Of a stretch of DNA of 64,000 nt, positions 1 to 7,005 are shown piece by piece (positions within the stretch are counted from its first letter, which is position 1; every line of letters starts with the position of its first letter). The notes beneath the pieces were generated by a model. That model did no database searches. It saw only the letters and a list, made by a program, of their open reading frames with translations, and was not told the DNA's origin. This DNA comes from Arcobacter roscoffensis (GTDB lineage Bacteria; Campylobacterota; Campylobacteria; Campylobacterales; Arcobacteraceae). A program made the translations under genes and the position numbers. The stretch covers positions 62,001 through 126,000 of the forward strand of contig NZ_CP100595.1 in the NCBI RefSeq assembly GCF_024267655.1, written 5' to 3'.

Positions 1-527
1 AATGTTTATTATCTACAAATACTTCTAGTATGTCTATTACTAAATTAGCAGCTGCTACAAATAGACCAGAAAGGTTTATCGGATTACACTTTATGAATCC
101 AGTTCCAGTTATGAAATTAGTTGAACTTATTCCAGGAATTGCTACAAGTGATGAAATGTTAACAATTACAAAAGAATTTGCTCAGTCTTTAGGTAAAACA
201 GTTGCTACTTCAAAAGATTACCCTGCTTTTATTGCTAATCGTATTTTAATGCCTATGATAAATGAAGCTATATGTGCTTTATATGAAGGGGTAGGAGATG
301 TTGAATCAATTGATACAGCGATGAAACTTGGTATGGGTCATCCTATGGGACCTTTAGCCTTAGCAGATTTTATAGGCCTTGATACTTGTTTAGCCATTAT
401 GAATGTATTACATGAAGGCTTTGGCAATCCAAAATATAGCCCTTCTCCATTGTTAGTTAAATATGTAGAAGCTGGATGGTACGGTGTTAAATCAGGAAAA
501 GGTTTTTACGAGTACCCTAAAAAATAA
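1..527 (+). CDS. hbd: 3-hydroxybutyryl-CoA dehydrogenase, 5'-truncated
   Basis: C-terminal part of an NAD(P)-dependent 3-hydroxyacyl-CoA dehydrogenase, which interconverts 3-hydroxybutyryl-CoA and acetoacetyl-CoA. The frame is open to the window edge. The residues before the ATG at 30 read LLSTNTSS, the conserved segment ahead of the catalytic histidine, so 30 is not the start and the NAD-binding Rossmann half lies outside the window. Visible motifs are [16 protein letters not shown] (catalytic His region) and the all-helical C-terminal domain with [16 protein letters not shown]. It is followed 16 bases later by a thioesterase gene and, after a terminator, by atoDAB, so the whole block handles C4 acyl-CoA and ketone chemistry. 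Paralogous names (paaH, fadB-like) cannot be separated on this fragment. Confidence 0.93.
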   Translation, partial: CLLSTNTSSMSITKLAAATNRPERFIGLHFMNPVPVMKLVELIPGIATSDEMLTITKEFAQSLGKTVATSKDYPAFIANRILMPMINEAICALYEGVGDVESIDTAMKLGMGHPMGPLALADFIGLDTCLAIMNVLHEGFGNPKYSPSPLLVKYVEAGWYGVKSGKGFYEYPKK

Positions 528-543
528 CTTCTAGGAGAAATTT

Positions 544-966
544 ATGAGTATTTGGAATAAAAAACTTAGCTTAGATGATCTTAATTCAATGGCTAAGAAT
601 ACAGCTATTGAGAATTTAGGTATTAAACTTACTAAAATGGGAGATGATACTTTAATAGGTGAAATGCCAGTTAATTCAAAAAGTCACCAAATTCATGGAA
701 TATTACATGGTGGAGCTTCTGTATTATTTGCTGAAACATTAGGAAGTTTAGCAGGAGTAATGGCATGTAAAGAAGGTTTTACAGCTGTTGGTTTAGAGAT
801 TAATGCAAATCACTTAAAAGGAGTAAAAGATGGTGTTGTTGTAGGTGTTGCAAGTGCTATTCATATAGGAAGAAGTACACATGTATGGGATATTAAAATT
901 AGCCATAAAGAAAGTGGGAAAATAGTGTGTGCTTCAAGATTAACAGTAGCAGTTATAAAAGAATAA
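544..966 (+). CDS. PaaI-type hot-dog acyl-CoA thioesterase
   Basis: A 140-residue single-domain hot-dog fold thioesterase of the PaaI/YdiI type, expected to hydrolyse an acyl- or aryl-CoA in the cytoplasm. The signature HGGASVLFAETLGS (HGG followed by the acidic catalytic residue on the long helix) lies near residues 57-70. The later strand pattern AVGLEINANHLKGV is typical of the family. The start has a clear AGGAGA site six bases upstream. It is sandwiched between the hydroxyacyl-CoA dehydrogenase and a second thioesterase with tiny gaps, so it is in the same transcript. The substrate cannot be told from sequence; a 1,4-dihydroxy-2-naphthoyl-CoA role is possible for the family, but the neighbours favour short-chain or aromatic acyl-CoA. 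Confidence 0.85.
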   Translation: MSIWNKKLSLDDLNSMAKNTAIENLGIKLTKMGDDTLIGEMPVNSKSHQIHGILHGGASVLFAETLGSLAGVMACKEGFTAVGLEINANHLKGVKDGVVVGVASAIHIGRSTHVWDIKISHKESGKIVCASRLTVAVIKE

Positions 967-969
967 AAT

Positions 970-1344
970 ATGAAAATTAGAATATATTACGAAGATACAG
1001 ATGCCGCAGGAATCGTCTATCATACAAACTTTATAAAGTTTTGTGAGAGAGCTAGGTCTGAAGTATTTTTCAAAGAAGGTTTATCCTCCCACGATGAATC
1101 AAAAAAAGAACACTTTGTTGTAAGAAATATAATTTGTGACTTTGTACAAGTTGCATTTTTAGGAGATCTACTAGAAGTAAGGACTCAAATTCTAGAGAGA
1201 AAAAACTCCTCAGTAATACTAAAACAAGATATATTAAAAGACACAGAACTTATTTGTTCTTTTGAAGTAGTATTAGTCTATGTAAAAGATTATAAAGCTA
1301 TAAAAATACCGGATAATATCTTTAATATATTAAAAAAAATCTAA
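970..1344 (+). CDS. ybgC: YbgC/4HBT-type acyl-CoA thioesterase
   Basis: A 124-residue hot-dog thioesterase of the 4-hydroxybenzoyl-CoA thioesterase/YbgC branch. The N-terminal motif YYEDTDAAGIVYHTNF carries the catalytic aspartate in the classic D-x-x-G-x-V-x-x-x-x-Y pattern, followed by FCERARSE. It starts three bases after the stop of the PaaI-type gene and has no strong ribosome site of its own, which suggests translational coupling. YbgC proteins are usually linked to tol-pal, but no tol gene is visible here. The context of acyl-CoA genes suggests clearing of acyl-CoA intermediates. The gene is followed by a convincing hairpin terminator, so it closes the first operon. Confidence 0.85.
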   Translation: MKIRIYYEDTDAAGIVYHTNFIKFCERARSEVFFKEGLSSHDESKKEHFVVRNIICDFVQVAFLGDLLEVRTQILERKNSSVILKQDILKDTELICSFEVVLVYVKDYKAIKIPDNIFNILKKI

Positions 1345-1357
1345 CAATACAATTAAT

Positions 1358-1396
1358 ACAATAGCTATGAAATGCCTCCACATAGCTATTGTTTTT
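1358..1396 (+). terminator. Rho-independent terminator after ybgC
   Basis: Perfect 12-base inverted repeat (1358-1369 with 1381-1392), loop of 11 bases, ending in a run of T. It separates the hydroxyacyl-CoA dehydrogenase/thioesterase operon from atoDAB, which then needs its own promoter in 1397-1525. Confidence 0.8.
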
Positions 1397-1525
1397 ATAA
1401 AAACTTTAATCTAAAAAATTATTTTATAAATTAATCTTTTAGTCTTGTTATTGCCATAATTTTATCATTATTTACTCATATACTTTCATTGTAAACAAAT
1501 CTGATTTATAAAAGGAAATACTAGA

Positions 1526-2173
1526 ATGGATAAGAAAATAGAAATAAGTGAAATTGGAAAGTTTCTTACAGACGGTATGACAATTTCCATTGGTGGATTT
1601 TTAGGATGTGGAAATGCTCATAATATTATTGATGAGATATTAAAAACAGATGTAAAAGATTTGACATTAGTTGCAACTGATACTTTCTTTGAAGGAAAAG
1701 GAATTGGTAAGTTAATAACAAATAAAAGAGTATCTAAATTAATGGCTAGTCATATAGGTACAAATAAAGATACACAGCAACAAGTTAATGATGGCTTTAT
1801 TGAAGTAGAGTTAGTTCCACAAGGTACTTTAGCTGAGAGATTAAGATCTGCTGCTGCTGGACTGGGAGGTGTTTTAACAAGAACAGGTTTAGGAACATTA
1901 GTTCAAGAAGGAAAAGATGTAGTTACAGTTGATGGTGTAGAGTATATTCTAGAAAAACCAATACATATTGATTTAGCAATTCTTAAAGCATATAAATCAG
2001 ATAAGGCAGGGAATTTACTATATAAAGGGGCAACAAGAAATTTTAATGTTCCTATGGCAGGTGCTGCAAAAGTTACAATTGCAGAAGTTGAGGAAATAGT
2101 TGAAAATGGAGAACTTGATCCTAGTATTGTGCATACTCCATTTGTATATATTAATCATATCGTAAAGGTTTAA
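1526..2173 (+). CDS. atoD: 3-oxoacid (acetoacetate) CoA-transferase subunit A
   Basis: Alpha subunit of a two-subunit family I CoA-transferase that moves CoA between acetyl- or succinyl-CoA and acetoacetate or another short-chain acid. The 215-residue length is normal. The N-terminus has the glycine-rich segment GMTISIGGFLGCGNAHNIID, then ASHIGTN, VPQGTLAERLR and a GLGG loop typical of AtoD. The start is well set by AAAGGAAA ten bases upstream. The next gene, encoding the beta subunit with the catalytic Glu, begins two bases after the stop, so the subunits are co-translated. With atoB downstream this forms the acetoacetate degradation (or butanoate/acetoacetate) operon. Confidence 0.95.
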   Translation: MDKKIEISEIGKFLTDGMTISIGGFLGCGNAHNIIDEILKTDVKDLTLVATDTFFEGKGIGKLITNKRVSKLMASHIGTNKDTQQQVNDGFIEVELVPQGTLAERLRSAAAGLGGVLTRTGLGTLVQEGKDVVTVDGVEYILEKPIHIDLAILKAYKSDKAGNLLYKGATRNFNVPMAGAAKVTIAEVEEIVENGELDPSIVHTPFVYINHIVKV

Positions 2174-2175
2174 AA

Positions 2176-2811
2176 ATGTTAGTGAAAGAATTAATTGCAA
2201 AAAGAGTCGTAAAAGAGTTTAGAAGTGGGGATTTTATCAATTTGGGAATAGGCCTTCCTACTTTAGTTCCAAACTATGTACCCTCTGATGTAGAAATAAT
2301 TCTACATTCAGAGAATGGTTTTGCAGGAATATGGGATAAGGCTAATGAAGAAAATAAAGATGAAAATGTTATAGATGCAGGTGGAACACATGTAAATTTA
2401 AAACCAGGTGGTGTTTTCTTTGATTCTTCCACATCTTTTGAAATTATTAGAGGTGGACATATTGATATTACTGTTTTGGGAGCTTTAGAGGTTGATGAAA
2501 ATGGAAGCTTAGCAAGTTGGAATATTCCTGGGAAGTTTGTGCCAGGGATGGGTGGTTCAATGGATTTAGTAAGTGGTGTAAAAAAAGTTATTGTAGCTAT
2601 GCAACATACTGCAAAAGGACTTCCTAAAATACTAAAGGAGTGTACATTACCTCTTACTGGAAAAAACGTAATTGATATGATTATTACTGAATTAGGTGTT
2701 TTTGAATATATTGATGGAAAATTATATTTAATAGAATTAATGGGTGATACATCTTTGGAACAAATAAAAGAGCTTACCCCAGCAACTTATACAGTTGCTC
2801 TTAAAAAATAA
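2176..2811 (+). CDS. atoA: 3-oxoacid (acetoacetate) CoA-transferase subunit B
   Basis: Beta subunit of the CoA-transferase, 211 residues. It carries the catalytic glutamate in the SENG motif (HSENGFAG, Glu46), which forms the glutamyl-CoA thioester in this enzyme family. The glycine loop NLGIGLPTLVPNYV precedes it, and RGGHIDITVLGA and GKFVPGMGGSMDLVSG follow as expected. All key elements are present, so the enzyme should be active with AtoD. It lies between atoD (two-base gap) and atoB (17-base gap with a GAAGGA site), giving the order D-A-B without the AtoE permease seen in enterobacteria. Confidence 0.95.
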   Translation: MLVKELIAKRVVKEFRSGDFINLGIGLPTLVPNYVPSDVEIILHSENGFAGIWDKANEENKDENVIDAGGTHVNLKPGGVFFDSSTSFEIIRGGHIDITVLGALEVDENGSLASWNIPGKFVPGMGGSMDLVSGVKKVIVAMQHTAKGLPKILKECTLPLTGKNVIDMIITELGVFEYIDGKLYLIELMGDTSLEQIKELTPATYTVALKK

Positions 2812-2828
2812 TAAATAGAAGGAACTAA

Positions 2829-4025
2829 ATGAAAGTTTATATAGTTGAAGCAAAAAGAAGTGCAATAGGTAGTTTTTTAGGAACACTAAAAGATGTTAAA
2901 CCTGGTGATTTAGCTGGACAAGTAATAAAAGATTTAACTAAAAACATTGATAATACAATAGTTGATGAGGTTATAGTTGGAAATATTTTATCAGCAGGTC
3001 ACTCTCAAGGTATTGGAAGACAGGCATCTATTTATGGGGGCTTACCTGAATCTACAGTTGCATATTCTGTAAATATGTTATGTGGTTCTGGTATGAAAGC
3101 TGTTATGAATGCAATTTCTGAAATAAAAGCTGGTGAGAAAGATGTAATTATTGCAGGTGGTGTTGAAAATATGTCTTCAGCACCTTTTTTAGTTTCTTCA
3201 AAAGTAAGAGCAGGAACAGCCTTAGGTGATAGTAAATTAATCGATTCAATGAGTGATGCTTTAGTTGATGCCTTTGAAGGCTATCATATGGGAATAACAG
3301 CTGAAAATATAGCTCAAAAATTTCATATTACAAGAGATATGCAAGATGAATATGCAATATTTTCTCAAGAAAAAGCTGCAATAGCAGATGATGCAGGAAA
3401 ATTTATTAATGAAATTACTCCAATTAAGGTTAAAACTAGAAAGGGTGATATTCTTTTTGATAAAGATGAATATATAAATAGAAATACTTCAATTGAGAAA
3501 TTAAAAAAACTTAGACCTGCATTTAAAAAAGATGGAACAGTTACAGCTGGTAATGCATCAGGAATAAATGATGGGGCTAGTTTTACATTAATTGTCTCAG
3601 AGGATGCTATTAAGAAATATAATTTAACTCCTTTAGTAGAAATAGTTGATGTGTCTCAGGTAGGTATTAGTCCTTCTATTATGGGACTTAGTCCTGCATA
3701 TGCTATTGAAAAACTTTTAGAAAAAAATAATATGTCAATTGATGAAATTGATCTTATAGAAATTAATGAAGCTTTTGCTTCACAAATTCTAGGAGTATTT
3801 GAGTTATTGAAAGAAAAAGTGAATTTAACTGATGAGATACTTCAGGAAAAAATTAATGTAAATGGTAGTGGAATTGCTTTAGGTCATCCAGTAGGTGCTA
3901 GTGCTAATAGAATAATTGTTTCCTTAGTACATCAAATGAAAAAAGAAAATTCAAAGTATGGATTAGCTTCATTATGTATCGGTGGAGGAATGGGTACAGC
4001 AATTTTAGTCAAAAATATAGAATAA
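2829..4025 (+). CDS. atoB: Acetyl-CoA C-acetyltransferase (thiolase)
   Basis: Thiolase of 398 residues that cleaves acetoacetyl-CoA to two acetyl-CoA, or runs the reverse condensation. The acylated cysteine lies in VNMLCGSGMKAV (Cys85). The second half has GNASGINDGA, the NEAFA motif, GIALGHPVGAS with the catalytic His, and CIGGGMG with the C-terminal catalytic Cys. Length and motifs match biosynthetic/degradative type II thiolases. It completes the acetoacetate pathway after AtoDA, and with the hydroxyacyl-CoA dehydrogenase at the window start would allow growth on 3-hydroxybutyrate-like compounds or polyhydroxybutyrate cycling. A kinase gene starts within 50 bases of its stop with no terminator between. 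Confidence 0.95.
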   Translation: MKVYIVEAKRSAIGSFLGTLKDVKPGDLAGQVIKDLTKNIDNTIVDEVIVGNILSAGHSQGIGRQASIYGGLPESTVAYSVNMLCGSGMKAVMNAISEIKAGEKDVIIAGGVENMSSAPFLVSSKVRAGTALGDSKLIDSMSDALVDAFEGYHMGITAENIAQKFHITRDMQDEYAIFSQEKAAIADDAGKFINEITPIKVKTRKGDILFDKDEYINRNTSIEKLKKLRPAFKKDGTVTAGNASGINDGASFTLIVSEDAIKKYNLTPLVEIVDVSQVGISPSIMGLSPAYAIEKLLEKNNMSIDEIDLIEINEAFASQILGVFELLKEKVNLTDEILQEKINVNGSGIALGHPVGASANRIIVSLVHQMKKENSKYGLASLCIGGGMGTAILVKNIE

Positions 4026-4071
4026 TTTTATGTATAATGATATAATTTTTATAAATTATTTAGGAATTGAT

Positions 4072-5181
4072 ATGAATAAAGAATATTATCATGCTTTAGA
4101 GAAAAAATTAAATTTTGAGGATGTTTTATTGGATGCTTTACCTAATCCTATATATTACAAAGATATAAAAGGTGATTTTATAAGATGTAATACTAGATTT
4201 TCAGAGCTTACAAATACTTGTAAGAAAGAAATCATAGGCAAATCTGCTTATGAATTCTTTCCTAAAAGTGCTGCAGATAGAAACAAATTAATCGATAAAG
4301 AAATAATGAAAACTCTTCAACCTTATGAAGATGAAGTACATTTTATTAAAGATAATGGTGAAGTTAGATACTACAATTTAAGTAAAGCTGTTTGTCAAGA
4401 TAAATCAGGTGTTGTAAAAGGTATTGTTTGCATTATGACAGATATAACACAAAGAATTAAAGAAAAAGAGATTCTAATACAACAAAGTAAGTTCGCTGAA
4501 ATGGGTGAGATGATTGCTTCTATTGCTCATCAATGGAATGAACCTTTGGTTGAACTCTCAGCTCAAGTGCAAAAAATGGAACTTTTTTATTCAACCAACC
4601 AAATTGATAAAGAGAAAATTTCCAATTTTGTAGAGGATTCTATGATTCCTATTCAATATATGTCTGAAACATTAAGTGATTTTAGAAATTTTTTAAAGCC
4701 TTCAACTGTTAAGAATGAGTTTGACTTAAAAAAAGCAATTAGAGAGATCTTTGACATTGTTGGTAAACAAATATTTTATTTTAATATAAAAGTTAATTTT
4801 GACTATGATAAAAATGAAACATTTATGATTTTAGGTTATAAAAATCAGTTAAAACAAGTAATACTTAATATTATTAATAATGCAAAAAATAAAATAACAG
4901 CTGCCTATGAAAATATTGATTTTGAAGGGGTTATTACAATCAAACTAAGAAATAAAAAAAATTTAACAGTTATCGAAATTATAGATAATGCAGGCCCTAT
5001 AAAAGATGAAATAAAAGGACAGATATTTGATCCTTTTTTTACCACTAAAGAGAATGGTACAGGCTTTGGTTTATATATGGTGAAAACCATTATAGAAGAT
5101 AAAATGTCAGGTAAAGTTTCGGCAAGAAATAATGGTAATAATGTAATTTTCTCTATTGAAATACCACATAAAGAAGTATAA
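4072..5181 (+). CDS. PAS-domain sensor histidine kinase
   Basis: Soluble histidine kinase of 369 residues. The N-terminal PAS domain spans about residues 15-125 (LLDALPNPIYYKDIKGDF). The phospho-acceptor H-box is AHQWNEPL (His153). The ATPase part has an N-box around NIINNAKNKI, a DNAGP turn, and the G-box GTGFGLYMVK. There is no membrane segment, so it senses a cytosolic signal or partner. An upstream ATG at 4030 exists, but TTAGGA sits correctly before 4072, so I place the start there. It follows atoB without a terminator and its stop lies one base from the response regulator, so a role in sensing the ato substrates is plausible. It is a close paralogue of the C-terminal half of the kinase at 7006-9198. 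Confidence 0.88.
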   Translation: MNKEYYHALEKKLNFEDVLLDALPNPIYYKDIKGDFIRCNTRFSELTNTCKKEIIGKSAYEFFPKSAADRNKLIDKEIMKTLQPYEDEVHFIKDNGEVRYYNLSKAVCQDKSGVVKGIVCIMTDITQRIKEKEILIQQSKFAEMGEMIASIAHQWNEPLVELSAQVQKMELFYSTNQIDKEKISNFVEDSMIPIQYMSETLSDFRNFLKPSTVKNEFDLKKAIREIFDIVGKQIFYFNIKVNFDYDKNETFMILGYKNQLKQVILNIINNAKNKITAAYENIDFEGVITIKLRNKKNLTVIEIIDNAGPIKDEIKGQIFDPFFTTKENGTGFGLYMVKTIIEDKMSGKVSARNNGNNVIFSIEIPHKEV

Positions 5182-5182
5182 T

Positions 5183-5830
5183 ATGAAAATATTACTCTTA
5201 GAAGACAATCAAACTCTAAATGAAACAATCAAACTTAGATTAGAGCTAAAAGGTTATAAAGTACACTCTTATTCTTGTGGACAAGATGCTTATGATAATA
5301 TAACAAATGGTTATTCTTGTTTTCTTTTAGATATTCATGTCCCAAATGTTGATGGAATAAAAATACTGAAAAAAATCAGAGATTTTTATGCGGATTGTCC
5401 TGTAATCATAATTTCATCAACAGTAGAACTTGATATCATTAAGGAGTCATATAGTTTTGGATGTAATGATTATTTGAAAAAACCTTTTTTTATAGATGAA
5501 CTTGAAATTAAAATTGATAAATTATGTAATATTCCTACTAATGAGATTATATTAGGAAGAAGTTGCATTTTTAATTTCAAAGAAAGTGTTTTAACAGTAG
5601 ATAATAAAAGAAATGATCTAACTGAAAAAGAAAGCTTATTAGTTAATCTTTTCGCAATAAATCTAAATAAATTAGTTACTTATGAGAATATACAAAACTA
5701 TGTTTGGAAAGGTGAATATGCTTCTATTGATGCTATTAGAACATTAATTAGAAGATTAAGAAAAAAAATGCCTCTTACAATTAAAGCTTCATCTAATAGA
5801 GGCTATTATTTACTGCTAACTGAAAATTAG
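5183..5830 (+). CDS. OmpR-family response regulator
   Basis: DNA-binding response regulator of 215 residues. It has a receiver domain (LLEDN acidic pocket, phospho-Asp50 in FLLDIHVPNVDG, conserved Lys100 in YLKKPF) and a C-terminal winged helix with TIRR-like helix IRTLIRRLRKK. The start is the ATG one base after the kinase stop; a longer frame beginning at 5156 would add nine residues inside the kinase and disrupt the normal MKILLLEDN beginning. It is the cognate partner of the upstream PAS kinase. Its receiver is nearly superimposable on that of the regulator at 6353-7003, which shows recent duplication. Confidence 0.92.
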   Translation: MKILLLEDNQTLNETIKLRLELKGYKVHSYSCGQDAYDNITNGYSCFLLDIHVPNVDGIKILKKIRDFYADCPVIIISSTVELDIIKESYSFGCNDYLKKPFFIDELEIKIDKLCNIPTNEIILGRSCIFNFKESVLTVDNKRNDLTEKESLLVNLFAINLNKLVTYENIQNYVWKGEYASIDAIRTLIRRLRKKMPLTIKASSNRGYYLLLTEN

Positions 5831-5837
5831 GAGTTTT

Positions 5838-6356
5838 ATGACTTTATCTATTGTAGATTTAAAAAATAATGATTTATTTTATAAAGCTTGGAGTTTGTAT
5901 GAAACATCTTTTCCTTCAATTGAAAGAAGAAGTTTAGAAGAACAAAAGCAAATTCAAAATGATTCTAGATATAAAATGCATGCTTACTTAGATGATAAAA
6001 CTTTTGTAGGAATAGTATTTTATTGGGACTTTGATAAATTTAGATTTATTGAGCACTTTGCTGTTGATTTAGGCTTTAGAGGGAAATCATATGGTTCAAA
6101 AATTTTGAATAGCTTACTAAGCTCACATAAAGAAGTAGTTTTAGAAATTGAGTTAATAAATGATGAAATTAGTAAAAAAAGATTAAGGTTTTATGAAAAA
6201 TTTGATTTTAAAGTAAATGATTTCAAACACTATCAAGTGCCTTTTAGACAAAAACAAGAGAGTTTAGAACTTCTTTTTTTATCCCATAAAAGAGTATTAA
6301 CTAATGAGGAATATGAAGAGTTATATACTCAAATGAAAGCTTCTTTAGGAATCTAA
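5838..6356 (+). CDS. GNAT-family N-acetyltransferase
   Basis: Acetyltransferase of 172 residues with the GNAT acetyl-CoA loop RGKSYGSKIL (motif A) after the strand FIEHFAVDL, followed by VVLEIELINDE and an RFYEKFDFKV segment. A strong AGGAGT ribosome site sits seven bases before the ATG, and the gap from the response regulator is only seven bases, so it is the last gene of the ato-kinase-regulator transcript. Its 3' end overlaps the convergent response regulator by a few bases (stop codons interleave at 6353-6356), and no hairpin separates the two strands. The acetyl acceptor is unknown. Confidence 0.85.
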   Translation: MTLSIVDLKNNDLFYKAWSLYETSFPSIERRSLEEQKQIQNDSRYKMHAYLDDKTFVGIVFYWDFDKFRFIEHFAVDLGFRGKSYGSKILNSLLSSHKEVVLEIELINDEISKKRLRFYEKFDFKVNDFKHYQVPFRQKQESLELLFLSHKRVLTNEEYEELYTQMKASLGI

Positions 6357-7003
6357 GAAGTCTCTACTTTGAATATATAGCCTGTATCTACTACTGTTTG
6401 GATGTAGTCCCTTTGAAGTACTTTTCTTAATCTTCTTATTAAACTTCTTATAGATTCTAAAGAAGCAAAGCTTCCTTCCCATACGTAGTTTTCAATACTT
6501 TCATAAGATAGAACTTGATTTTTCTTAGTTAAAAACAGGTTCATTAAAAGTCTTTCTTTTTTTGTAAGTCTATGCTCTTGCTTATCTATTACAACTGTTG
6601 AGGATTTATAATCAAAATAACAATCCTTGTCAAAATGTAAATAATCATCCTGAATGTTACATAACTTCTCAATTTTGATTTCAAGCTCATCTATAAAGAA
6701 GGGTTTTTTCAAATAATCATTACATCCAAAATCATAAGACTCTTTAATTACATCTAGTTCTACACTTGCTGAAATGATAATTACAGGAATAGTTTCATAA
6801 AACTCTCTGATTCTTTTTAGAATTTTTATTCCATCAATATTTGGAACATTTATATCCAAAATAAAACAGCTATATCCATCTGTAATTTTTTCATAAACTT
6901 CTGCCCCATCCATATAGGCTTCAACAGTATAACCTTTTAGCTTTAGTCTTTTTTTTATTGTTTCATTTAGTTTTTTATTGTCTTCTAAAAGTAAAATTTT
7001 CAT
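6353..7003 (-). CDS. OmpR-family response regulator (paralogue)
   Basis: Response regulator of 216 residues. The receiver has phospho-Asp50 in FILDINVPNIDG and the YLKKPF lysine. The C-terminal winged helix contains SIRSLIRRLRKV. The ATG at 7003 has AAGG eight bases upstream and directly follows the kinase stop at 7006; a TTG two codons earlier is less likely. Over the receiver it matches the regulator at 5183-5830 almost residue for residue in long blocks (for example CNDYLKKPFFIDELEIKI), so the two are duplicates in opposite orientation. It is the partner of the membrane kinase just upstream and is probably co-transcribed with lutABC. Confidence 0.92.
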   Translation of the reverse strand: MKILLLEDNKKLNETIKKRLKLKGYTVEAYMDGAEVYEKITDGYSCFILDINVPNIDGIKILKRIREFYETIPVIIISASVELDVIKESYDFGCNDYLKKPFFIDELEIKIEKLCNIQDDYLHFDKDCYFDYKSSTVVIDKQEHRLTKKERLLMNLFLTKKNQVLSYESIENYVWEGSFASLESIRSLIRRLRKVLQRDYIQTVVDTGYIFKVETS

Positions 7004-7005
7004 TT